From positions 90,614,588 to 90,678,587 of the forward strand of contig CM070548.1 of assembly GCA_036346405.1 (NCBI GenBank): a stretch of 64,000 nt of DNA, given 5' to 3'. The notes beneath the pieces are model-generated. The model was given only the letters and a program-made list of their open reading frames with translations. It ran no database searches and was not told where the DNA came from. Position 1 is the stretch's first letter. Each line of letters opens with the position of its first letter. Origin of the DNA: Phyllostachys edulis. Its lineage: Eukaryota; Streptophyta; Magnoliopsida; Poales; Poaceae. Of the stretch, positions 1 through 11,808 are shown piece after piece. A program made the position numbers and the translations under genes.

Positions 1-1195
1 ACAGATGAAATCTCGTAGAATGGATTTGCCTCCCGCTCCTAGTCATAGCTAGCGGTTTTGCGGTATGTTCCATACTTCCATTTCATTTCAATGTTTGCAA
101 TTAGTCACAATTTTGTGATTGTCACGCTAATTTAGCTACTATTGTTCCTGATTGCTACTCGCATCTATTTATACGCATTTGGATTGTTATGTTCATTAGT
201 CGTACTACCTTTAGTTCATTTTACATTCTCGCTTTGTCTTTTATTTATTTATGTATGAATTTGAATTCTATTAGATATTTAAATGTATTATGTATGTTTT
301 GTACAATTTTATTATATTAGCGAAAGACCTCTATTTTTGTCCTGCGTTCGCCAACGAGCTCACCTACAAAGATAACAGGTCCTCTGTTTGCAGTGTTGAG
401 TTTATTTAACTCTTTAGCTAGTTCAAAACTACTCTAATTAAGCAAGCCCTCCATTTAGTAGGCACGATTGAAGTCTTGTTGCCGACGTCAGTACGAGTGT
501 GCGACGATGGGGGCAACGATCGATTGATCGATCCACGCTTTCACGGTGAAACGAGGGACAAACAGATTCAGAAGACACGCTCTTCATTCTGATATGTCTA
601 CCCGATCGAGCCAACAAAATTTTGCTGATGGAAAATCATCTCGATTCGATAGACGATCGATCGAGACATGCCATCGTGCCAGGAGCGAATCGAACGTCCG
701 CGACCACGATCCGAGGAGTAGAATGGGAGAGAATGGCGCCGATATCGATCGCTGTAATGCCGGCCGGCGACTGGTGAGACGGACAGCCTCCCTACCTGCA
801 GCTGAGCCCTCTCTTTCGATACATCGTGTCCGTACGCTGTACGCATGATAGATATGACGGCGCCGGTTTGCTCCGTTCAGTTCAGACGCTTGGAATTCGT
901 GCGGCTCTCGTATCTTCACCGGCCAGTGCCACGTCCGTGCCTACACACACATTTGTGTTATGTCGACCAGAACAAGTTAGCTAGGTTGTAGGTAAGGAAG
1001 GTCCGTGAGTCACACAGAATTTTAGTTCTCTCCTTGCTATATATACGTCGACGACAACTGCTGAAGTATACTGTTCGTCTTTAGGTGAACCAGTCAATAC
1101 GTAAAACCTGATAAGCTAGAAAAGTATTGCGCACAAGATGAAGTAGATGCAGGAACACATGGACGAAGAGGTAGACATATTTGTCACATCCCCCT
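1..1195. other. unassigned intergenic DNA
   Basis: No gene is recognised here. The first bases contain a short open stretch (positions 2-52, ending in TAG) that could be the last few codons of a gene lying to the left, but it is too short to identify. A TATA-like stretch (CTATATATA, about 1037-1045) is followed only by very short ORFs. The ORFs between 546 and 919 on both strands show no domain and no codon pattern that separates one strand from the other. Confidence 0.5.
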
Positions 1196-1531
1196 TCAGG
1201 TCGGGTTTAGGACTTTAGGTGTACCTAGAAGATACTTCGAGCCTTCAAGGTCGATGGCTAGCTCTCTCTTGCAAGGGAAGGATCCACGAATTGAATTGAA
1301 TACAGGTGCCATGCACACTTCATGATCACACGTTTGGTCTTCCTTGCAGTCTCTGTCCAAAATATACGTGCCATCTTCCACGGGACAAGTGCAAGTAGCG
1401 TGGCACGCTTGCCGTATTACTCCTCCACTGCTCAGAACGTTCGCTTGATCGTTTCCTTCGGCCTGGAGCATGCATACGGTCGCGGCACCGAAAAACGTTG
1501 AAGTAACCGCGAAGACTTTGGGACGTTGCAT
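1196..1531 (-). CDS. possible small cysteine-rich secreted peptide (hypothetical)
   Basis: I do not recognise this gene. Starting from the ATG at 1531, it encodes 111 residues. The N-terminus looks like a signal peptide: MQRPK, then a hydrophobic run ending near CMLQAEG. A cysteine cluster follows (CHATCTCP, then CKEDQTC and CDHEVC), with one further Cys near SFPC. The same frame stays open upstream to 1684, so the true start could be an earlier ATG, for instance at 1615. A TATATA stretch on the minus strand near 1698-1704 could serve as promoter. The cysteine spacing does not match a family I can name. It could be a chance ORF. Confidence 0.3.
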   Translation of the reverse strand: MQRPKVFAVTSTFFGAATVCMLQAEGNDQANVLSSGGVIRQACHATCTCPVEDGTYILDRDCKEDQTCDHEVCMAPVFNSIRGSFPCKRELAIDLEGSKYLLGTPKVLNPT

Positions 1532-2073
1532 ACGACGTGTGGCCCTATGGCAGCCGTAGCCGGACTGGTACGACCCCCTACACCGCATGTGCACTACTTT
1601 TATTGTATGCTCCATGGTAGGTGTACGCACGCACGTACGTGTACGACAGCAACCCTTGACCCTGAGAAAAAGCGTCGGAAACACGCCACTCTTAACGTAT
1701 ATACTTACTTACTGCTAGTAATTCACCACGATCAATAGGGGTGCGTTGTTAGTGGCATAATACTCGTATGATAGTTCGTTAATTACGGCTGTAATGTGAC
1801 GGATTACACGTACGCTTGACATTGCATGGCGGTGGCCGAGTGGCATGGTGTTGTCGGTTTGGCTAGCTGGTCTATGAGTTTGAGCCGTGCAGGGAACGCA
1901 TTGCGGTTGGGCGCGCGACAATAAGGCCGGTTGGGTTGTGGGCGTCAAACCGGAGGGGGGGATCGCGTGCGCGCGCCGAGACCGGCTCGCGTCGCGCCAC
2001 CTCCGCCACCCGCGCGTCGAACGCGTCGCGCCGAGCCGCCGAGGGCGCGGCCTCCCAACCCACGCCACCTCGA

Positions 2074-2079
2074 TATATA
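2074..2079 (+). promoter_or_regulatory. TATA box of the arabinogalactan-peptide gene
   Basis: TATATA lies in a GC-rich context about 150 bases upstream of the ATG at 2224. This implies transcription starts near 2105, with a leader of roughly 120 bases. The upstream 1880-2060 block is CpG-rich, as is common for grass gene starts. Confidence 0.6.
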
Positions 2080-2223
2080 CCCCCTCCCCCCATGCCGCTC
2101 CGTTTCACCACTGCTAACTCTCCCTCTGCCTCCCCGGCCCTCCGGTTAACTTAGCCGCGCAGCCCGTAGCCACTAGCCAACCTCGCCTTTTCGCTAGCTC
2201 GGTGCGTGATTTTGGCATCCGCG

Positions 2224-2424
2224 ATGGCTTCTCGCGCTGCGGTGTTGGCCATGGCCGTGGTGGCCGTGCTGTTCGCGGTTGCGTCGGCGCAGGAGATGGA
2301 CCTGGGCGTGCCGCCCGCGCCGGCCCCGGTCACGGGCGCGGCCGCTGGCTCCGCGGCGTCGGCCCTGGCCGTGGCGTGCTCTGCCGTGTTCTCCATCCTC
2401 GTCGCTGGTGGGCTCATGCAGTAG
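2224..2424 (+). CDS. arabinogalactan peptide (AG-peptide, AGP16/20-like), GPI-anchored
   Basis: This is a single-exon 66-residue precursor of a classical AG-peptide, a very short cell-surface proteoglycan. Residues 1-22 form a hydrophobic signal peptide ending in ASA before Gln23. The mature part is only about 20 residues long and carries the PPAPAP motif (residues 30-35), whose prolines are expected to be hydroxylated and O-glycosylated with arabinogalactan. The small-residue stretch GAAAGSAAS (about 38-46) followed by a hydrophobic tail ending AGGLMQ fits a GPI-anchor signal, so the final product should sit on the outer plasma membrane and in the wall. The ATG at 2224 (MASRAAV) is chosen over an in-frame upstream codon at 2206 that is not ATG. 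Length and layout match the family. A TATA box lies upstream and AATAAA downstream. Its exact role is unknown. Confidence 0.88.
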   Translation: MASRAAVLAMAVVAVLFAVASAQEMDLGVPPAPAPVTGAAAGSAASALAVACSAVFSILVAGGLMQ

Positions 2425-2607
2425 GCGGTGGTGCATGGTTCGTCGTTGCTGCTCCGGGGTTGGACCCGGTTCGTTTTCGTCCTAGAGAGTAGTACTAGTG
2501 ATCGATGGTGTGCCTTTATGAGTGGCCGTTGTGGTGTGTTATTGCTTATTCTTTTGTATCATACATTGCTGTATGTATATCTCCTCTGATGTGTCGTGGG
2601 TTCTATG

Positions 2608-2613
2608 AATAAA
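2608..2613 (+). terminator. polyadenylation signal of the AG-peptide gene
   Basis: A canonical AATAAA lies 184 bases after the stop codon, followed by T-rich sequence. It is in the expected place for the 3' end of this short transcript. Confidence 0.65.
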
Positions 2614-2639
2614 GATGGATGTGGATCTCTCACCTCATT

Positions 2640-3606
2640 CGTCATTAGTTTTGCAGTGTAAATGTTAATTTCCGTTTGAGATCTTTCTTGCAACGTCGAC
2701 ATCATTCTATTGTTTTTTGTGCTGCATAATCGCAACTAGCAAGTTTGCGCAAAGGGGGGAAATACATTCGCAATCAAATATGCATATGCCCGTAGCCAGA
2801 ACTGAACAACCTGCACGAGGCTACGATTGCGAGATTGTCCCTGGCCTTTGTCGAATTTTAGATTGAAGTAATTGGAGCCTCACGCCTGTAAGGTTGAATA
2901 AGACGAACTATTGTGACCTCCCAACCCATGTGAGGCCCACAGGCCATTGAAAGGTCATGTCGAGCCAACGCCGAGGCCAACCTTCACAAAATTCTGGAAG
3001 CATCTCTGCATTAGGCAAATTTTCCTTTTCATGGTCATACAACCAAAATTATGTAAGTTGATCCGTTTGGCCCGAACAATTTTTTCCCTCGACAGATGAA
3101 CAAAGTTGAGAAACCAGAAACGAAAAGGTATACTGTACAGAACCATTCATACATAGGCGAGATAATGATCGACGTGATGTTTTGTTGTTCTACTGGAGTT
3201 ACTGGCAACACTAAAGACAACAAAAGAACGCTCCGAGCTGATCAGCGGCGGCATGATATCTTTTCTGTTGTCCTCAGGTTTACAGTTCCTCTTGTAAGCT
3301 TGTTGGAGATTTCCGGCAGCAAACTAAAAAAAAATCAGCATCGAGTAGGAGATACAAAATAGTAAGAATTATGGAAGTTGTGTGCGTAAGCTAAGACGTG
3401 TTCAAACCATCAAGGGGGCTCTGTTTTAGCAGTTGAGGATTACCTGTGTATTATAAATTGGCAACAACCACCAACTGGGGAGGAAGTTGTGGTTTCCGAA
3501 GTGCCTCGATTTGAACTGCTTCCTAGCTTCTGGATGTTTTGAATGTTCAATAGAAAACAAAATTCAGAAAGCAGAAATGTCTGGTCAGAGAATTGCAACC
3601 ACTCAA
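2640..3606. other. intergenic spacer between two 3' ends
   Basis: No gene or named repeat is recognised. The stretch separates the 3' end of the AG-peptide gene from that of the makorin gene, which converge. The short ORFs at 2955-3732 overlap on both strands and have no recognisable domain. Confidence 0.5.
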
Positions 3607-3612
3607 TTTATT
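3607..3612 (-). terminator. polyadenylation signal of the makorin gene
   Basis: AATAAA reads on the minus strand, about 76 bases beyond the makorin stop codon at 3690-3688. It is the nearest canonical signal downstream. Confidence 0.5.
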
Positions 3613-3687
3613 TGGAGGAAAATGGCACAGAAGGAATTTCATTCAACCAAAAGAAACCTTACATTTGAGATATACGGTTTGTCTTCC

Positions 3688-6600
3688 CTAAAGATGCAAC
3701 CGGCTGAGCAAGTACGACAATCTGGAAGGTAACCAGGATTTTCTATCAGCAAGCGAAGTAGAACTTATAAAATTGCATAGGGATAGAGAGTACGAACCCA
3801 ATACTTCTGATAATCGCTGCACTTCCATCGTCAGGACGAAGTTCAATCTTTGCCACCTCTGCCAAACGCCCATCGCTGTAAGCGTGCTGGAAAGCATACA
3901 ACATGCAGGAGTCAAACCAAAGAAGCAAAAAAGCATTGGAAAACTGACAAGCTACCATTGCAACGAAAAAAAGAGTAGAGAACCCCTACAGAGCTTATCT
4001 TGCACAGCTCATTGCACGAGTCAAACTACAAAGTATCTCTTCCAAGGCCATCTGACAGTTGTTATTTTCCAGAACCACGGGAAGTATCCTCAAGTATCAT
4101 ACACTAATAAATGATAACGATTCACCATGCAAATGGACACGCACTTTTGATATGCATATCATTCAGCTTAAACTTTTCAAGATTCCATATTGCCTAAGCT
4201 AGCACTGATTGTGGGCAGCTTAGTACTGCACTCTTATGTAGAGGAGCTAATTCAAACTATGACGAAGTATATGCAATAAACTCGTCATCAATAGCTATAA
4301 AATCATCGCCTAAAATATTTTAATTACTTATTCAAATGGTACTGTACATTACTCTAGAGCACTGAATCAAACAAAGAGAAGAGGCATGTAGCTGCTCATA
4401 TTTTAGTTGACAATTCGCACGTAATATCAAGTGTATATGTCTATATGACATGACAAATTCACATGTCAAAACAAAATCAGCATATCTATACCTTGTAAAA
4501 ACAGATACTCCCAAAGGGGCAAGTGTCCCTTCCAAAGTCAAAGTACTTACAATCAATAGACCTGCAATAACATATGCGCAGCTTAGATAAACACAATTGA
4601 ATCAACTTCTGCTCTGGCAGAAAGTACAAAAAATATCTTATCTCTAGCATATGTTACTCCCTCCAGTCACAAATACATGTCGTTTTGGACATTGAAATGA
4701 TCCCCAAAACGCAACTTTGACCACCAATTTCTATTGTAGTATAGTTATAACGCCGAATGAAATTATAATATTACGAAAAAACTTTTCGAGACAAATCTAT
4801 ACATATGATTTTCATGTATCCAATCTACAAAATTAAAAAGATATTGATAGCCAAAGTTTTGAAAGTTTGTCAGCACGTATCCCAAAACGACATGTATTTT
4901 TGACTAGAGGGAGTAATAAATAAGATACATGTGCCACTTGTAGGCAACTGAAACATTAATTCTGTTGTTTTTATCAATCTGAGAATCTCCATAAAGTTCA
5001 CTTAAGGGATGTGCCCAGTGGTAAGACTAAATAAAGAAGAAAATATCTTACTTGAGCTTGGCCTTGTAACCGTCAACAATTTCCTGTTTTTCCTCCTTCG
5101 AGAAGTACCACATAACACTAGGAATGACATAGTATGAAATCTTGCGGCATATTGGACAAGCCCTGACTGTAGAGTCGACATCCATACCAGATGTAGGAGA
5201 ACTGCTACGCCACTTCCTAATGCATGTGATACAGAAGGAGTGATCACATTCGGATAGAATCCCAAACCTCCTTTCTGCTGCTGTGGGCTTTGAAAGCACA
5301 CGGTCCATACACACACTACATTCTATCTCTTCACTTTTTTTCAAGGTCTCAAGACGTCTATTGTTTCTCTTGCATAGCTTGATATGTTTCCCACTTTCGC
5401 TGGGACGATAGGGATGCAAGCACTGTTTTCCACAGGTTGTGCATAGATCTCCATGCATCCGAGGGCACTCTTCCCCATAAGGACAAGTTCCAGCAGCAGC
5501 AAAAGAGCAAATTGGCAGATGAGCAGGTAGGAGGGATGATTGATTTTGCGCAGTTTGGTTTGATGACCATCTGTTGCCATCCTCTGGCATGATGTCTTCA
5601 TGAAAATCAAATCTCCGCGCGGGTTGATGTGCAGAAAGTGCCGATGCAGACTTGCCTATCTGCTGTGTTTGGTTGCTTACATCTGCTTGGCATTCCCTGC
5701 ATTGAGGACGTCCAGAAGAACTGAGAAGCTGAGAAGAGTTGGATGCTGCACTTGCTGTGGTAGTTGATGGTGGGGGATGGTCACAAGAAACTTCGACATG
5801 TTCATATCTGCAATGGCTACCATAGGAGCACACACCTTTCTGGTAAAATGTGCAAACCTGTGTGAATAAGCATCAAAATAAGAAACACTAGACTTTGTCA
5901 TTGTAAGTTGGGCAGTGAAGGTAAAATGGTCTGAAGTTTACTAAATATGTAAGTAAGTTACATTATTTGGTTGATCATTCAAGTCATGGGAGAATTTGCA
6001 GTAATCCCCTTTTAAGCAAGCTCCATTCGCGAAGAACTTGCAGATGAACCTGATAAATTTACAGAACAATTCTGTCAAATAAACAGACCTGTATGTGATT
6101 CCATCAACATTTCATTTTCCCCCTAAGGCAGAAAAATGCAACAAAGACAAAAGCAATTATCTTCACAGATTTTCCTATTTCCATGATTTTCTTAAAGTGA
6201 CAAAGGAAAAAATCAGAAATGAAGTTGGGAAAAGGGAATTAGCTGAACAATTTCTTGAATTGACTAGTCAAAAATCTAAACTCTCATGAGCAATAGAGCT
6301 TATGAACTCCATATGTTTCTTATTTGACCATTAAAAGGATACCACCATCAATTACTGCTATGCTAGGCCAGCAGATACAGTCCTAAGTTAAGAGGAGACA
6401 CCTAGGTTAGATAAAAACGTACCAGAAATGCAAGGTTATTGGTTACTCTACCTTTCACATGCTTCAAAGAAGCATTGTATATTTGTATCCCACCACTGTG
6501 TCTCTCATGTATTGAGAACTGGAGGCAAGCCAAGGCTAGTTTATTCTTGTTCCTAGTACATGATTATTTTTCTCACACTCATCTCATGGTCATTTAGATC

Positions 6601-7231
6601 ATGAATTCAGGTATAATTGTCAACACCACTCTCTTTCCTTGATGTCGGTGCATGAGTACAGGGTTTTCCCCTGACCTTTGTCCTCTTGTTCAAAAAATCA
6701 CCTCCCCCCCCCAAAAAAAAAAAATCCAGCAGTTGGGAGGACTATTATAGGCGCAGTGCTACAGCTGTATCCGCAATAAAACTTGGGCAGTTGAATAGAT
6801 AGCGCAATGATCAACGCATAGTGATGCACAGCGAGATCCATCCCCACACGTGCCCTGTTGTTTCCACAACCATGACCAAACGAAATAGTAAGCAAAGGTG
6901 AAAGGTCCCTCGGAGCTTAATTCGGCCACATCGGTAGTTAGAAACGGCCTGAAATCTAAAATTGTATGCTCTCTCCAGCCAATGCCATCTTGATTACCAC
7001 AAATCGGCAACAAACAAACAGCATCCTTACTCAAATCATGACCTCCGCGCTTGCACTACCAGTTCCATCCACGCGACGACCGCAGTAGAAAGCTACAAAC
7101 TAAATCCAACCTAAAATCGCCACACCGGCACAAACACGATCCACCTCTAAGCTTAACGACATCGCTCGAATCGGCGGCAAGGCGCCCTAGCTAGATAAGA
7201 GAGCGGAGGAATCGTACTACCTGTTCGACAT
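3688..7231 (-). CDS. MKRN: makorin RING zinc-finger E3 ubiquitin ligase (MKRN)
   Basis: Six coding exons on the minus strand join in frame: 7231-7221, 6049-5962, 5857-5052, 4561-4492, 3886-3798 and 3721-3688. Each has GT/AG borders, and together they encode 365 residues, close to the length I recall for plant makorins. Makorins are E3 ubiquitin ligases that also bind RNA. Visible domains in order are: CCCH finger 1 (Cys7, 15, 21, His25), CCCH finger 2 (Cys35, 43, 49, His53), a Ser/Thr/Gln-rich linker, CCCH finger 3 (Cys150 to His168), the makorin Cys/His motif (172-194), a C3HC4 RING (Cys213 to Cys270, with HSFCITC and CPIC) and a last CCCH finger (Cys306, 316, 322, His326) split by intron 4. 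The C-terminus LSRLHL is the plant makorin end. The first exon holds only 11 coding bases (MSN and part of Arg4). Intron 1 is 1171 bases, and intron 3 contains a MITE. All metal ligands are present, so the gene looks functional. Confidence 0.93.
4657..4913. mobile_element. Stowaway-like (Tc1/mariner) MITE in makorin intron 3
   Basis: This 257-bp element has inverted ends. The left begins CTCCCTCCAGTCACAAATAC and the right ends CAAAATACATG-like in reverse, finishing GAGGGAG. It is flanked by TA dinucleotides (4655-4656 and 4914-4915), the expected mariner target duplication. The inverted match extends about 30 bases and includes the ATGTCGTTTTGG block. It contains no ORF. It lies wholly inside an intron and leaves the splice sites intact. 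Confidence 0.85.
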
Positions 7232-7718
7232 GGCCGCCGAGCCGGATTAGACCCCTGACGGAATTGAACCGCACAGGGTGACTTCGCAGGTTGCGAGGGC
7301 GACGCTCCGCCCTCGCCGCCGAGTAGAAGCGCCCGCCGGCCGGACGCCTAGGGTTTGGTCGGTGCCGTGCTTTGCTTCGCTCCCTTTCGTGCCCTTCGCG
7401 CTTTCGCAGCTCGGCTTTGTGGTGGTGCCGGTGCGGGGAATGATTTCTCTTCCTAAAAACAGGTGGGCGGAGCGGGGGCGGGGGCGGGGGGGCGGAATGA
7501 CAGTTCTGTCCCTGAAACGTGGGGTGGAATGGGTGAGGAGGTTTGGGGCAGAAGGGTAAAATTTGCCGCGGGGTGGGGGAGGAGAGCGTGGCGCTACGCT
7601 TCCGCCGCTGGATTGCGTGGGCTACCGCTTTGCGGGGGCAGCGGCCAACGTGACTACGTGAGCTGCCTGTGATAAAGGAAGCGTGACGTGATTACGGGGG
7701 CAAAGCACGTGGTTCCTC
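7232..7718 (-). promoter_or_regulatory. GC-rich upstream region of the makorin gene
   Basis: These 487 bases lie between the makorin start codon and the edge of the first MULE. They are CpG-rich with G-rich runs (7470-7490 and 7565-7580) and no clear TATA box, as is usual for housekeeping genes. The ORFs here (7278-7672) follow the GC-rich composition and show no domain. The MULE insertion at 7719 probably cut off more distal regulatory sequence. Confidence 0.5.
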
Positions 7719-7905
7719 GAATTTTTCTAAAAAATAATATTTTTTAAAAAATAATTACAAAAATAAATAATCGTCTAAAAAAATTACAAAAATATGTTCT
7801 TATCGTCAGTTCAACTGGCGACATAAACCTATCGTCAGTTGAACTGGCAATAGAAACTCTCTCGCACCCCTGTCGCCAACCGGCGACAGGTATCTGAAAC
7901 TCTAA
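7719..7905 (+). repeat. left terminal inverted repeat of the MuDR-type MULE
   Basis: The outer part is A/T-rich (AATAATATTTTTTAAAA). The inner part holds tandem odd palindromes built on CGCCAGTTSAACTGGCG, at about 7799-7821, 7829-7853 and 7869-7889. The same parts occur in reverse order at the right end. Confidence 0.8.
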
Positions 7906-8261
7906 TCTGATTTATCTACTTGTGATTTTCATAGATTTTGAACGGTACGAAATCTGTTAGACTCATAATTATATTTTGTGATCGTCGTATGTTGTTCTAG
8001 TACGGTAAATTTATGAAGAATTTTGCAAGAAATATTGAAGTATCAATAATTCGTAAGTAGGAAGGTAAGTGATATTGTGATGCGCCCGAAAATTCATACA
8101 CTTACACATGTACATACACTGCTATTATGTAAGGAAACAAATGTGAACTTGCCATTACTATCAAAACTACGATAAAATCGTACTGGTATTACATAATATT
8201 CAGTAGAACGTCATAACACTTAATCAAAATGATAATTCAGAATATTAGCAATAACATATTA

Positions 8262-11200
8262 CTACTGTATGTACTTTCTCGTGGTCGCAATATCAACGTC
8301 CCCCATGTGGACTGCCTCGAGTCGGGTGACCGGATGAGGTCCCCGCGGCGACGTCCAGAGTGTCAATATCTCCTTCGTCCTAAGGATTTCTCGTGGGACA
8401 TTTCTTGAAAGTGTACCCAGACTCCTTGCAAATAGAGCACTTCTTCGTACGACGTCCGGTTTCTGCTTTGTCCATGTCGTTCCTGATGCGCCGTACCTAT
8501 CGTCGGCCAACCTTTTCTTTGAGCCTATCAATGTCTTCGGCTCAGATTAATTGCTTCCAGGTCAGATGACCAATGAAATGGCCAACCACAGTGTAACCAT
8601 ATATCTTCTCAGTCTAGATTTGCATCACCGTCTCATTGGTGAAATAGTCAGAGAGGTACTGATCGGAATGATGCGCCATTGTCGAACATGCGGCTATGAC
8701 ATGGGAGCAGGGCCTATGTAGAAGAAGGGGCTTGTTGCAAGTGCATATGCAACTCTCATGCACAGAAGGCACTCGTGGGTGACCTCTCGCGGTTAAATCT
8801 GCAAGATCCTTTATCCCTACACATTATCTCGAAGCGAAGCTCCCTTATGCCCATCTTGATTGCCCGGTGCATCTCACCCTTCTTGCTCTTCTCCTCTATG
8901 TACTTGGTGACCATGGTGGAGTAGAGTATTCTATCATTTGCCATGGCGAGCGACACGTTGTTACTTCTGTCAACAAAGTAGTTCATCGTACCACGGAGAA
9001 TTGCCTCCACAATATCCACCAAAGGGAGGCACCTTACGCAGCACATGACCCAGTTGTACACCTTGGCTAGATTAGTTGCCATGACACCATATCGAGCACC
9101 ACCTATGTCATGTAACAGAGACCACTTCTCCTTAGACTCGTGCTCAATCCAATCCGAGAAGCATTTCACCTGCGCCCTCGTCCTCCTCGTCAATCTGGAA
9201 GCATCTATGGGTAGCTGTGGCAATATTTCGGGGGCCTGGTCAGCGCTTGAGGTAACCCTTCTACGTGTCTTGGTCCGCTCATCCAGAATCTTCCAGAGTG
9301 CTTCAAACTTCCGCTGTTGATTCTGGTTGCACAGCCTCTTGAACAGGTTCATCGAGTCTTTATTGCGGAACTACTTGTAGAAGTTTGCACCCAAGTGCCT
9401 CACGCACCACCTGCTCTCAGATCCGACCATGCAAGTGGTATGTACTCTCCTTGTTGCAGCCGGGTTATTGCACGCAGCAGGCCTGCATGCCGATCATGTA
9501 TGAGGCAAACGTTGGGACGGCCTTGCACAACAAAAATCATCATATTCTTCTGGAACCACAACCAGCTGTCTGTGTTCTCGCTTTCAATGAAAGCGAATGC
9601 TACGGGAAGAACTTGATTGTTCCCGTCTGTCGCTATTGCAGTCAGTATCTAACCCTTGTACTTCCCAATCAAGAATGTGTCATCTACGCACAAGATTGGA
9701 TGGCGGTGCCGGAATGCATTGATGCATGAACCAAACACGAAGAATGCTCGTTGCAGTACCCTCTTATTGGCCCGCTTCGGATGCGTGACGTCTTGAATGT
9801 CGATATGGGTGTCAGGATTTCTGTCTTGTATGAGTCGAAGTTGCTCAGGGAGGTTGTGGTAGGAATCCTCAAACGTGCCCCACATTGATTCCAATACCTT
9901 TTGTTTTACCCTCCAAGTCTTGGCATAGCTGATTGTGTACTGGAACCTTGTCTTAATCGCCCGAATGATGGATCATGGCTCAAAATCTAGATTATTTACG
10001 ATTTGACTATACACGAGGTTGGCGATGAAGCTCGATGACGAGTTCGGTGGACCGTGACCGACTAAACGATGCATGTGTGAGCAATGTATGAGCCACCACA
10101 GGGCAAGTCGGGGCGGCGCCTGTCTCCCATGACGGCGAGCCTCGGCGCTTCGCCGTGCCTCGCCGGCCATGGCTACCAAATTCTTCAAAGAAGATGTCGG
10201 AGGAGCACGGAGCAATGGAGCATCCATGGTCGTGGGGTGGGTGGTGGGCATCCAAATCCGAGGCGACCATTAAGCCCAAGGCCCAAGCCACCCCGGTGAC
10301 AAAACCTAATTTCGATTTCTTCCCAAATCCAATCCACATTCCTCCTCTCTTCGATTTCTTCCTCCTCTTCTTCAGATCTTCTTCGGGTTGGTGGGTGGTC
10401 ATGGCAGCGCAGGCAGGTGGGCCGAGAGCCGAGGAGAAACCGGCCGGTCGGTCGGGCATGGATGTACAGATGTGGCGTAGCCATGGGGGCGGCGTGCAAG
10501 GCAAGGGGGGGCGTGCGGTGCATAGGGGCGGTGGGTATGGCCCTCACGGGTCCGACCGTCCGAGGCAACCTGCTGGCTGAGGTGAGGAAGTGAGGTATCA
10601 GACTATCAGTGACTGAGGTGAGGAGCATGTTTGTAACTTCTAAGTCCAAAATACCAAATGAAATGACAGATGCTTTGTTAGTTTGTTTCATGGTGTTTTT
10701 GTGGTTGTGGAGTTGTCGGCCAGGACTTGTGGGCGGTGCACTCTCCATTTGAAATCTTGAATGTTGTCTTGTAGGAATTCTAACTTCTAAGACCAAATGA
10801 TAGATGCTTTGTTTAATTGTTTCCATTTGATGTTGTCTTGTAGGAATTCTATAACAAAATGAAATCAATACAGACTTATTTTAGAACCGCAATAGTAGAT
10901 GACAATTCTCCAGTACAAGCGAACTCATTGTGCATATTGAACCACATTGTGCATCAGTATTTTTTTAAGTACAAGTTCGCTCTGGGTCTTTTGAATTCCT
11001 GGCCCCGCCACTGTGTGTGAGGGACCATTATAGAACACTTCTAGTAAGTGTCCCACTTAGGCTGAAATGTGTGCACTTGCCAAGGGCATCCCTCTATGCT
11101 GCACTTCACGTCGTAGAATCTTGGGGTAGACTTGACAACTTTGAATGTGTGCCGCACAGACAAGGCCCAAAATTTGACCGCGTCTTACACGGCCTCCTTG

Positions 11201-11808
11201 CATTTGTACATAGCTCCTAGCCTGACCTCACTCTGGTCGTACTCCCATGGCACACGGGAGCCTTCATTGACGACGAGGTTCTCGAACTGGTATGTGTTCC
11301 AGTCGGATGGAACCGCCTGCTGGTCCACATCATCCTCGCCGTCGAAACCTTCATCTTCTAACAACGCCGTGTAGTCTCGGTCTTCGAGATCCATCCTTTG
11401 CACTACGGCTTCCACCTCCTCACCCTCGTCAGCAAGACCACTAGCTTGCCTGACCGAATGAGCTACTTCCGTAGGGTCTTCATCGAGAGCATCAGCAACT
11501 ACAGGAGCTTCAGCCATTGTGTGCGCCACGCTGTGCCTAGAGTCCCTAACTTCTTCTTCAGCGTCAACACCCCTTCTTGTTCAGCCGTAGATGGAGGAGT
11601 GGGTTTGGCATATGCCTGGACCAGAAGAACCAATTTTCACCCTCCCTCCCTCGCCATGTGTACATATGACTGCTATGAATTTGTTCCCTTCAGCTGCACT
11701 AACTCCTAATATGTGGGTTGTGCTACCCGCGGGGCAAGACAACTCAATCTCAGATCGTACACATCACGGTCCACTTAGAATGTGTGGAACAACCACCGCA
11801 TCACAGCG
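8262..11808 (-). pseudogene. MURA-like MULE transposase, broken
   Basis: Pieces of one plant MuDR-type transposase read leftward. The acidic N-terminal part is at 11529-11185. It runs into the MuDR DNA-binding domain at about 11160-11035 (VRHTFKVVKSTPRFYDVKC). After a foreign insert the protein resumes near 10030 (FIANLVYSQIVNN) and passes into the DDE transposase region. There CINAFRHRHPILCVDDTF at about 9700 carries the first acidic residue. The C-terminal half (9352-8756) leads into a SWIM zinc finger (CTCNKPLLLHRPCSH, near 8755-8690) and a zinc knuckle (KKCSICKESGYTFKKCP, near 8440-8395). Stops and frameshifts separate the pieces, so no functional enzyme is expected. The first exons were displaced by the LTR inserted at 11809. 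Confidence 0.8.
10080..11010. mobile_element. unidentified insertion within the MURA-like transposase
   Basis: The transposase reading frame is interrupted here by about 0.9 kb of unrelated DNA. The left half is GC-rich. The right half is AT-rich and contains direct repeats of a block (about 10635-10680, 10765-10815 and 10835-10860) that includes GGAATTCT and TAACTTCTAA. The right edge reads CCTGGCCCCGCCACTG, resembling the ends of some hAT-type elements, but I could not find a matching left end. The exact limits are uncertain. Confidence 0.4.

Noticed and set aside
10155..10868. Long overlapping ORFs on both strands (up to 227 codons)
   Set aside because: They lie in the GC-rich insert within the MULE, cross its composition change and match no domain.
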